Positions 36,047 through 42,795 of a stretch of DNA of 64,000 nucleotides are shown here, piece after piece. The stretch comes from Thiohalophilus sp. (GTDB taxonomy: Bacteria > Pseudomonadota > Gammaproteobacteria > UBA6429 > Thiohalophilaceae). The number at the start of each line of letters is the position of its first letter. The stretch's first letter is position 1. The notes under the pieces are model-generated. The model saw only the letters and a list, made by a program, of their open reading frames with translations. It was not told the origin of the DNA and searched no databases. The position numbers were made by a program, and so were the translations under genes. The stretch is taken from the NCBI RefSeq assembly GCF_034521165.1, contig NZ_JAXHMV010000012.1:124001-188000 (forward strand), read 5' to 3'.

Positions 36047-37315
36047 CTACTGGTCGTTATCGATGTCGGTGTCGATCTGACGCACGCCGCTTTCGACCTG
36101 TTCCTGCGCCTCGATCTCCTTGCTGGAGCTGATCCCCATCTCGCGAAACTTCTGCACACTGGGCAGGATGCGGCTGTCAAACGAACCGACGGTGCTGTTG
36201 AAATGTTTGACGGTCGTATCCAGGCTGCGCCCCATTTTTTGCAAATGGCCGGTGAAGGTCGCCAGGCGCTGGTATAACTCTTCACCAATCTTCTTGATCT
36301 GCTCGGCGTTCTTGGCCAGCTGTTCCTGGCGCCAGCCGTAGGCCACCGCGCGCAGCAGGGCGACAAAGCTGGTCGGCGTGGCGAGAATCACATTTTTACT
36401 CAGTGCATCTTCCATCAATTGATAATCGGTTTCCAGTGCCGCGCTGAGAAACTGATCGCCGGGAATAAACAACACCACAAACTCCGGAGACTGGCTGAAC
36501 TGGCTCCAGTACGCCTTGCTGTGCAGTTCGTTGATACGCTGGCGGACATTTTTGGCATGACGCTGCATGTGCTGTTTGCGCTGTTCCTCGTCGCTGCTTT
36601 CGATGGCACTTAAATAAGCATCCAGTGGCGTTTTGACATCCACCACGATCTCACGCCCGTCGGGCATGCGCACGATCATATCCGGCCGCTGGCGGCCCTC
36701 GTCGGTCTGGATGTTCTCCTGCTGATAAAAGTCGCAATGCTCGACCATGCCGGCCAGCTCCGCCAGCCGCTTGAGGGTCAGCTCGCCCCACTGACCCCGT
36801 ACCTCCGGGCGGCGCAGAGCCTGAACCAGGTTATGGGTCTGGTTGCGTAACTCCTGCTGGGTCAGATTCATGGTTTCGATGTGCTTGTGCAGCGCACCGT
36901 AGGCTTCCTTGCGCTCTTTTTCGATACTGTGGATCTGCTGTTCGGTCTTCTCCAGCGAGTCGCGAATGGGCTTGATCAGTTGCTCGATCGCCTTTTCCTT
37001 CTGCGCCAGATCGCCCTTGGCCTCGTTCTGGAACTTTTCCAGATTCTGTTGCGCCAGACGCAGGAACTCCTCGGAGTTGTGTTTCAACGCCTGGCTGGAA
37101 ATGGAGGAAAAGGTTTCCTTGAGCTGCTCGCGCGCCTGGGTCAGCGTTTCCAGTTTCTCCTCGGCGTGTCGACGCTCCAGCTCCAGCGTCGTGCTCAGCT
37201 CGCTGTTCTCCCGTTGCAGAGCGTTGATGCGCCCCTGTAGCCACAGATAAACCGCCAGCGCCCCGACCAGCAGGGAGCCAACAGCAATCGCGGCGTAAAT
37301 CAGTTCCTGAGTCAT
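36047..37315 (-). CDS. rmuC: DNA recombination protein RmuC
   Basis: A 422-residue protein with an N-terminal membrane anchor (residues 5-25), a long coiled coil (about 30-160), and a nuclease-like RmuC core (about 165-370) with RGQWGELTLKRLAELAGM, DMIVRMPDGREIVVDVKTPLDAY and FIPGDQFLSAAL. E. coli RmuC limits recombination at inverted repeats, which is a suggestive role in a region so rich in them. Heptads of the TTTTGAA family end about 15 bases before the ATG, and no good ribosome binding site is visible. Confidence 0.93.
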   Translation of the reverse strand: MTQELIYAAIAVGSLLVGALAVYLWLQGRINALQRENSELSTTLELERRHAEEKLETLTQAREQLKETFSSISSQALKHNSEEFLRLAQQNLEKFQNEAKGDLAQKEKAIEQLIKPIRDSLEKTEQQIHSIEKERKEAYGALHKHIETMNLTQQELRNQTHNLVQALRRPEVRGQWGELTLKRLAELAGMVEHCDFYQQENIQTDEGRQRPDMIVRMPDGREIVVDVKTPLDAYLSAIESSDEEQRKQHMQRHAKNVRQRINELHSKAYWSQFSQSPEFVVLFIPGDQFLSAALETDYQLMEDALSKNVILATPTSFVALLRAVAYGWRQEQLAKNAEQIKKIGEELYQRLATFTGHLQKMGRSLDTTVKHFNSTVGSFDSRILPSVQKFREMGISSSKEIEAQEQVESGVRQIDTDIDNDQ

Positions 37316-37320
37316 ATTTC

Positions 37321-37575
37321 AATTTTGAGTTTTGAATTTTGAATGTTGAATTGACGAAATCGTATTTAATTCAACATTCAAAATTCAACATTTAAAATTG
37401 CTTAACTTAGTCGCAGGTCAGGTTGCGCGCAGCGCTACCTGACGCTCTATTCTTGAGGAATTGTCACGTAGGCTATCGCCAACGTGACCTGCCCCTCATA
37501 TTTGAGTTTTGAATTTTGAATTGAAGAAAGCACATTTAATTCAGAATTCAAAATTCAACATTCAAAACTACTTAA
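37321..37575. repeat. Two TTTTGAA heptad hairpins flanking core palindromes
   Basis: Arms of the heptads TTTTGAA/TGTTGAA (37326-37353) are mirrored by TTCAACA/TTCAAAA (37369-37399). A second such pair lies at 37502-37524 and 37540-37568. Between them are the palindromes GTCAGGTTGCGCGC/GCGCTACCTGAC (37418-37443) and TCACGTAGGC/GCCAACGTGA (37464-37487). The sequence CTTAACTTAG, which contains the 3' end of the phosphatase gene (37571-37580), is repeated at 37401-37410. Confidence 0.85.
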
Positions 37576-38309
37576 CTTAGCCATTGCAGGATCGCTTCGG
37601 GGGATTCCACCATCCCGTCGGCGCCCCAGGTATCCGGCTGTTCATACTCGCCAATATAGCCGAACAGGGCAACCAGTGTCTGCATCCCGGCACGACGCCC
37701 GGCCTCGATGTCCCGCCGGGCATCGCCGACGTACAGGCATTGATTCGCCTCGCTGCCGCACTGTTCACAGGCATGCAACAGCGGTGCGGGATCGGGTTTG
37801 CGTTGGGGCAGGGTATCGCCGCTGACCACGCAGCTGGCGCGCTGGTCAAGATTCAGTGCCTCCAGCAGGGGATCGGTCAGCCAGCCGGGCTTGTTGGTCA
37901 CCACGCCCCAGTTATGGCCGCGGCTTTCGAGGGTGTCGAGCAATGCCGCTATGCCGGGAAACAGCACGGTGTGGGTTGCCAGGTTGCTGTGATAATGCTG
38001 TAGCAGTTGCTGGCGTAACGTCTCGAAGTCCGCGTCGATATGGGTTTGGGCAAAGCCCAGCTCGATTAATGCCTTGCCGCCGTGCGATACCACGGGACGG
38101 ATCATATCGAACGGCAGCGCGGGCAGCTCGTGGCTCAGGCGCACAGCATTGAGCGCATGGGCCAGATCCGGCGCGGTGTCGGCCAGCGTGCCGTCCAGGT
38201 CAAACAGAACGGTTCGGATGGCGCGTGAGCTGGCGAGATCGCGAGGTCGCGAGGTCGATAGCTCGTGAGAAGGTGGTTTAGCCCTGACTGGTTTGCTTTT
38301 GCTGGTCAT
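37572..38309 (-). CDS. HAD-family phosphatase, MupP/Gph type
   Basis: A HAD hydrolase (245 residues from the ATG at 38309) with LFDLDGTLADTAPDLAHAL as motif I, TNKPG as motif II, and KPDPAPL plus VGDARRDIEAGRRAG as motifs III/IV. It resembles phosphoglycolate phosphatase. However, its place beside ubiG (and yciK nearby) is that of Pseudomonas MupP, the N-acetylmuramate 6-phosphate phosphatase of cell-wall recycling, so MupP is my preferred function (inference). The first 30 or so residues are not conserved. Part of them (STSRPRDLASSR) is encoded by an 8-base repeat GCGAGGTC at about 38225-38255. The true start is uncertain. Confidence 0.8.
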   Translation of the reverse strand: MTSKSKPVRAKPPSHELSTSRPRDLASSRAIRTVLFDLDGTLADTAPDLAHALNAVRLSHELPALPFDMIRPVVSHGGKALIELGFAQTHIDADFETLRQQLLQHYHSNLATHTVLFPGIAALLDTLESRGHNWGVVTNKPGWLTDPLLEALNLDQRASCVVSGDTLPQRKPDPAPLLHACEQCGSEANQCLYVGDARRDIEAGRRAGMQTLVALFGYIGEYEQPDTWGADGMVESPEAILQWLS

Positions 38310-38375
38310 GTTGTGTAACGAACTTCCGCTCTCACTATCTCGCGATTTCACGCTTTTAGGGATTGATGCAACTTA

Positions 38376-38705
38376 TTAGAGCAATTTATCAACACGCTTT
38401 AAAGTTTGATCCACTGTTTCACGCTGAGGTGCCGTAAGGTAACCCAATATTTCAGCAATATCCATCTGGGTGTCAACTTCGCTGACGGAGCCTCGCGCAA
38501 TGCTGATAAAGTGTCGAAATTCGTTCATTCCGGTTCTCGCCGCGCCTTCAGCAATATTGGAGGCTATGCTGATGCTTGCGCGGCGTAACTGCTGGGTTAG
38601 TCCAAAGCGTTCATTATCGGGGAAGCCCTGGGTCAGTTGATAAATTTCACTGACCAGTTGCATTGAAATGTTCCATGCATGTAATTGTTTATGCGGCTTA
38701 TCCAT
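38376..38705 (-). CDS. Four-helix bundle protein (23S rRNA intervening-sequence protein family)
   Basis: A 109-residue protein with the family hallmarks: LHAWNISMQLVSEIYQLT, FPDNERFGLTQQLRRASISIASNIAEGAAR split over residues 28-57, and FRHFISIARGSVSEV. The family is found in 23S rRNA insertions and as free genes near repeats and mobile DNA; its role is not established. AGGGAG precedes the ATG. It lies between the phosphatase and the long TAACGCC array, an insertion into the otherwise common mupP-ubiG order. Confidence 0.9.
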   Translation of the reverse strand: MDKPHKQLHAWNISMQLVSEIYQLTQGFPDNERFGLTQQLRRASISIASNIAEGAARTGMNEFRHFISIARGSVSEVDTQMDIAEILGYLTAPQRETVDQTLKRVDKLL

Positions 38706-38814
38706 GTCCGCGTCTCCCTTGTGAAGTGAAATCGTGAGGCCGTAAGAGCGACAGAGTGTGAGATGGTGAAATCGTTAGGTAGTTGACAGGAAATCCAACC
38801 GGCTCACCATCGTT

Positions 38815-39003
38815 GCCTAACGCCTAACGCCTAACGCCTAACGCCTAACGCCTAACGCCTAACGCCTAACGCCTAACGCCTAACGCCTAACGCCTAACGC
38901 CTAACGCCTAACGCCTAACGCCTAACGCCTAACGCCTAACGCCCTAACGCCTAACGCCTAACGCCTAACGCCTAACGCCTAACGCCCTAACGCCCTAACG
39001 CCC
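38815..39003. repeat. Long tandem array of the heptad TAACGCC
   Basis: About 26 head-to-tail copies of GCCTAAC (189 bases), nearly perfect, with a few eight-base variants carrying an extra C near the right end. It fills the 281-base gap after ubiG and extends into the gene: the last five ubiG codons (ALGR and stop) are repeat units read on the minus strand. There are no spacers, so it is not CRISPR. Copy number is expected to vary between strains. Confidence 0.95.
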
Positions 39004-39703
39004 TCTGGGTATGCAACAGGTAATTGACGCTGACGTCGTGCCCGAGGGAATAGGTTTTGGTCAGCGGGTTGTAACTCATGCCGGTCAGCTCCCGGGTCTG
39101 GAGCTCGGCGGCCCGTACCCAGCTTTCCAGCTCGGCGGGACGGATGAATTTGGCATAATCATGGGTGCCTTTGGGCAACAGCTTGAGAACATACTCGGCG
39201 CCGATGATGGCAAACAGGTACGATTTGGGATTGCGGTTGATGGTGGAGAGAAACACATGCCCGCCGGGTTTGACCAGTTGCGCGCAGGCGCGAACGATTG
39301 AGGCGGGATCGGGCACATGCTCCAGCATCTCCAGACAGGTCACCACGTCGTATTCACCGGCTTCCCGTTCGGCCAGTTCCTCGGCGGTGATCTGCTCATA
39401 ATCGACCTCCACGCCGGACTCATGCTTGTGCAGCCGGGCCACGCTCAACGGCGCTTCCCCCATATCGATCCCGGTCACCGTCGCGCCCCGTTGCGCCATG
39501 GCTTCCGAGAGAATGCCGCCGCCGCAGCCCACATCCAGGACTTTCTTGCCGGCCAGTGTCACGCGCCGGTCGATATACTCCAGACGTAACGGGTTGATTT
39601 CATGCAGCGGCTTGAACTCGCCATGGGGATCCCACCAGCGCGAGGCGAGATCCTCGAACTTGGCGATTTCCTGGTGATCGACGTTAGTGTGTGTTTGGCT
39701 CAT
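38987..39703 (-). CDS. ubiG: Ubiquinone biosynthesis O-methyltransferase
   Basis: SAM-dependent enzyme carrying out both O-methylations in ubiquinone synthesis. The 238-residue protein starts with the usual VDHQEIAKFEDLASRWWDP, has SAM motif VLDVGCGGGILSEAMA and post-motifs VTCLEMLEHVPDP and KPGGHVFLSTINRN. The C-terminal residues ALGR and the stop lie inside the TAACGCC array. A TATAAT box stands only about three bases before the ATG, next to a heptad repeat, so the transcription start is unclear. Confidence 0.95.
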   Translation of the reverse strand: MSQTHTNVDHQEIAKFEDLASRWWDPHGEFKPLHEINPLRLEYIDRRVTLAGKKVLDVGCGGGILSEAMAQRGATVTGIDMGEAPLSVARLHKHESGVEVDYEQITAEELAEREAGEYDVVTCLEMLEHVPDPASIVRACAQLVKPGGHVFLSTINRNPKSYLFAIIGAEYVLKLLPKGTHDYAKFIRPAELESWVRAAELQTRELTGMSYNPLTKTYSLGHDVSVNYLLHTQRALGR

Positions 39704-39727
39704 ATATTATAGTATACAGAAATTCGC

Positions 39728-39944
39728 AGGGCCGAGGTACGAGGTACGAGTGACGAGGCTCGGATTTGATCCCTCCCCATGCCCTTCGGGCAGGAGCGAG
39801 GGACGAGGTACCAGGTACCAGGTACCAGGTACCAGGATCTGGTTTTGATCCCCTCCCCTTCAAGGGGAGGGCCAGGGAGGGGTGATGTAAATTCAGCCCC
39901 GACAAATTCACCTCGTCCCTCGTACCTCGTCCCTCGGCACTGTG
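39728..39944. repeat. Heptads, GGTACCA tandem copies and CCCTCCCC hairpin between ubiG and the deaminase gene
   Basis: This 241-base gap contains TACGAGG/GACGAGG heptads (39732-39760), five to six copies of GGTACCA (39805-39836), the hairpin CCCTCCCCTTCAAGGGGAGG (39852-39871), and complemented heptads CTCGTCCCTCGTACCTCG (39912-39934) ending at the next gene's stop. No gene is seen. Confidence 0.85.
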
Positions 39945-41261
39945 TTAATCCAGAAGCGCTAGGCGCCGTTGCCACTCTGATACCCGCTCCAGAACGGCAT
40001 GCGTGTCGATGGTGGTCAGTTCTCGATCTTTGAGCAGCTGGCGGCCGGCGACCCAGACGTCGGTGACCTGTTCGCGCCCGGCGGTGTAGACCAGTTGCGA
40101 CATCGGGTGATAGACCGGCTGGCTTTCCAGTGTGCCCAGGTCGACGGCAATCACATCGGCGGATTTGCCGGCTTCCAGCGAGCCGATTTCCTGTTCCAGT
40201 CCCAGCGCCCGGGCGCCGTTGAGGGTCGCCATGCGCAGTACCGTCTCGGCGGGCAGGGCGCTGGCGTCGCCGGCGACGGCCTTGGCCAGCAGGGCGGCGC
40301 TGTGCATTTCGCTGAACATGTCCAGATCGTTGTTGCTGGCGGCGCCATCGGTGCCCAGGCACAGATTCACCCCGGCCTGCGCCAGTTCATGCGCCGGGCA
40401 AAAACCGCTGGCCAGCTTGAGATTGGATTCGGGGCAATGCACCACGTGCGCGCCGGCCTCCGCCAGACGGGCGATTTCATCCGTCTTTAACTGGGTCATA
40501 TGCACGGCCAGCAGGTGCGGGTTGAGCAGGCCCAGTTCCTCCAGCCGCTGCAGTGGCCGCTGGCCGGTGTTGTTCAGGCTTTCCTCGATCTCGTGCGCGG
40601 TTTCATGCACATGCATATGCACCGGAATATCCAGTTCCTCGGCATAGGTAGCAATCCGTTGCAACGGTTCGTCGGAGACGGTGTAGGGCGCATGCGGGGC
40701 AAAGGCGGTGCGGATCAGGCTGTTGCCACGCAGCTGATCGTGCAGAGCGATGCCCTTGCTCAGATATTCATCGGGCGTTTGTGCATACGGGGTGGGGAAG
40801 TCGATCATAATCAGCCCGACGCAGGCACGCATGCCGGCCTGTTCCACCGCACGCACGGTCTCCTCGGGGAAAAAGTACATATCGTTGAAGCAGGTGGTGC
40901 CGCCGCGCAGCATTTCGGCACAGGCCTGCAGGCTGCCATCAAAGACGAACTCCTTGCCTGCCCATTGTTGTTCCGCCGGCCAGATATGCTGTTGCAGCCA
41001 TTCCATCAACGGCAGATCGTCGGCCAGCCCGCGCATCAGGGTCATGGCGGCGTGACCATGCAGGTTGATCAACCCGGGCATCAGCACATGCTGCTCGAAG
41101 TGCTGGACATGATCTGCCTGATAGCGTTGTTCGGCATCGGCTTTGGGCAGAACGGCCTCGATGCGCCCATTGTGGATCGCAATGGCATGTTGCTCGAGCA
41201 CCACGTCTTGTGGTTCGACAGGCAGAACCCAGCGCGCGGATAACAGAGTGTCAATCTTCAT
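39945..41261 (-). CDS. mtaD: 5-methylthioadenosine / S-adenosylhomocysteine deaminase (TRZ/ATZ amidohydrolase)
   Basis: A 438-residue zinc amidohydrolase that deaminates methylthioadenosine (and perhaps S-adenosylhomocysteine). Metal and active-site motifs: PGLINLHGHAAM, MHVHETAHEIE, AVHMTQL, HCPESNLKLASG and LGTDGAASNNDLD. The ATG at 41261 (MKIDTLLSARWVLP) is the conserved start; 96 upstream in-frame codons include repeat DNA and were discarded. It is divergent from mtnA and next to ubiG, the same neighbourhood as Pseudomonas PA3170, whose product is an MTA deaminase. Confidence 0.9.
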   Translation of the reverse strand: MKIDTLLSARWVLPVEPQDVVLEQHAIAIHNGRIEAVLPKADAEQRYQADHVQHFEQHVLMPGLINLHGHAAMTLMRGLADDLPLMEWLQQHIWPAEQQWAGKEFVFDGSLQACAEMLRGGTTCFNDMYFFPEETVRAVEQAGMRACVGLIMIDFPTPYAQTPDEYLSKGIALHDQLRGNSLIRTAFAPHAPYTVSDEPLQRIATYAEELDIPVHMHVHETAHEIEESLNNTGQRPLQRLEELGLLNPHLLAVHMTQLKTDEIARLAEAGAHVVHCPESNLKLASGFCPAHELAQAGVNLCLGTDGAASNNDLDMFSEMHSAALLAKAVAGDASALPAETVLRMATLNGARALGLEQEIGSLEAGKSADVIAVDLGTLESQPVYHPMSQLVYTAGREQVTDVWVAGRQLLKDRELTTIDTHAVLERVSEWQRRLALLD

Positions 41262-41563
41262 GCCGGGAAAGATACAGGCATTGGATTCACCGCTGCAAGA
41301 TTTTTTGTCACGACAGTGAACCTTCTTCGGCAGCGATCCTGAACCAGAGAGCGAGGAAGGGGATCGCCGACGATAAATAATCTCTCGCAGAGACGCAGAG
41401 CCCGCTATGGGATTAGTTTGTTTTCCTTTGCGACTCTGCGAGAGTACAGACCGGATAAAAGCGACCATTTTCTGGTTTCGCCTGTCGTTGTATAAAATTT
41501 GTCGTGTTTTAAAGTAGTTTGACGGATTACAATAGTTAACCCGAAGCAACCCCGAAATTTTTT
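41262..41563. promoter_or_regulatory. Divergent mtaD/mtnA region with a CTCTGCGAGAG inverted repeat
   Basis: The 302-base gap between the divergent genes contains inverted arms: TCTCTCGCAGAGACGCAGAG near 41381-41400 and ACTCTGCGAGAG near 41431-41442, an octad-like relative of the other repeats. The rest (41450-41563) is A+T-rich and probably holds the mtnA promoter. I see no SAM-type riboswitch. Confidence 0.5.
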
Positions 41564-42613
41564 ATGCTGGAAGAATACGACACCTTCAAGCCGGTGATGT
41601 GGGATGACGACGCGGTCTGTCTGCTGGATCAGCGGTTGTTGCCCCGGCAACATCAATACAATCATTACCGCAGTGTGGCCGAGGTTGCTCAGGCGATTCG
41701 CGATATGGTGGTGCGCGGCGCACCGGCGATCGGGATCACCGCCGCCTATGGCGTGGCGCTGGCGGCACGACAGCGTTACGCCGAGTCAGCGGCGCACTGG
41801 CGTGACAAACTCGAAGCCGATCTGCAGCAGCTGGGCGAGGCCCGGCCGACGGCTATCAATCTCTACTGGGCGATCGAGCGGTTGCGGCGCCAACTGGATG
41901 ATATAAAGGGTGATCCCTTTCCGGTTTTGCTGGCCGAAGCCCGGGCTATCCATGCAGAAGACATTGCCGCCAATCTGACAATGGGCCAGTTTGGCGCCTC
42001 GCTGATCGCACCGGGTGATAGCGTGTTGACCCACTGCAACGCCGGGGCGCTGGCCACTGGCGGGCACGGCACGGCGCTGGGGGTGATCCGCAGCGCCCAT
42101 GCCGAGGGCAAACTGGGGACGGTGTATGCCGATGAGACCCGGCCCTGGTTGCAGGGGGCGCGCCTGACGGCCTGGGAGTTATTGCAGGACAATATTCCGG
42201 TGACGCTGGTGGCCGAAGGGGCCGCCGCCTGGCTGATGCGCCAGGGCAAGGTGCAGTGGGTGATTGTCGGCTCCGATCGGATCGTGGCCAACGGCGATGT
42301 GGCCAACAAGATCGGGACCTATTCGCTGGCGGTGCTGGCGCGCCAGCACGGCGTCAAATTCATGGTGGCCGCACCGACCTCCACTATTGATATGGCGGTC
42401 GGCGAGGGCGGGGCGATTCCCATCGAACAGCGGGATGGCGCTGAACTGCTCGAGTGCGGCGGGCAGCGGGTGGCGGCCGAGGGGGCCGGGGCCTGGAACC
42501 CGGTCTTCGATGTCACCCCGGCACAACTGGTGGACGCCATCGTCACCGAGCGCGGTATTATCGAACAGCCCGATGCCGGGAAAATGGCCCGGCACATGGG
42601 CGAGCACCGCTGA
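41564..42613 (+). CDS. mtnA: S-methyl-5-thioribose-1-phosphate isomerase
   Basis: Converts methylthioribose-1-phosphate to methylthioribulose-1-phosphate in methionine salvage. The 349-residue protein shows VVRGAPAIGITAAYG, the catalytic cysteine in LTHCNAGALATGG, ADETRPWLQGARLTAWEL and the catalytic Asp in VGSDRI. It sits divergently from the MTA deaminase, which suggests a route MTA to methylthioinosine to MTR-1-P. The needed phosphorylase is not in the window. gyrA follows after 182 bases. Confidence 0.95.
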   Translation: MLEEYDTFKPVMWDDDAVCLLDQRLLPRQHQYNHYRSVAEVAQAIRDMVVRGAPAIGITAAYGVALAARQRYAESAAHWRDKLEADLQQLGEARPTAINLYWAIERLRRQLDDIKGDPFPVLLAEARAIHAEDIAANLTMGQFGASLIAPGDSVLTHCNAGALATGGHGTALGVIRSAHAEGKLGTVYADETRPWLQGARLTAWELLQDNIPVTLVAEGAAAWLMRQGKVQWVIVGSDRIVANGDVANKIGTYSLAVLARQHGVKFMVAAPTSTIDMAVGEGGAIPIEQRDGAELLECGGQRVAAEGAGAWNPVFDVTPAQLVDAIVTERGIIEQPDAGKMARHMGEHR

Positions 42614-42795
42614 TTTTCTGCTCTGGCCGGGCCTCAAAACGGTTTTTAAAACCGCCCGGCTTTCCACGATACGCCCGCAACGGGTTTCTCACGCGTTTTT
42701 CCAAAGATGCAGTAGGTAGCCCCGCTATGGTATAGTGGCCGTCTAAAATCGTCTCAAGAATTAACGAGCCACACTAACCTGACTGAAGCCGACGC

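Noticed and set aside
38815..39003. CRISPR array
   Set aside because: Continuous 7-base tandem repeat without spacers and without cas genes.
41262..41549. 96-residue N-terminal extension of the MTA deaminase
   Set aside because: Reads through repeat and promoter-like DNA; conserved protein begins at the ATG at 41261.
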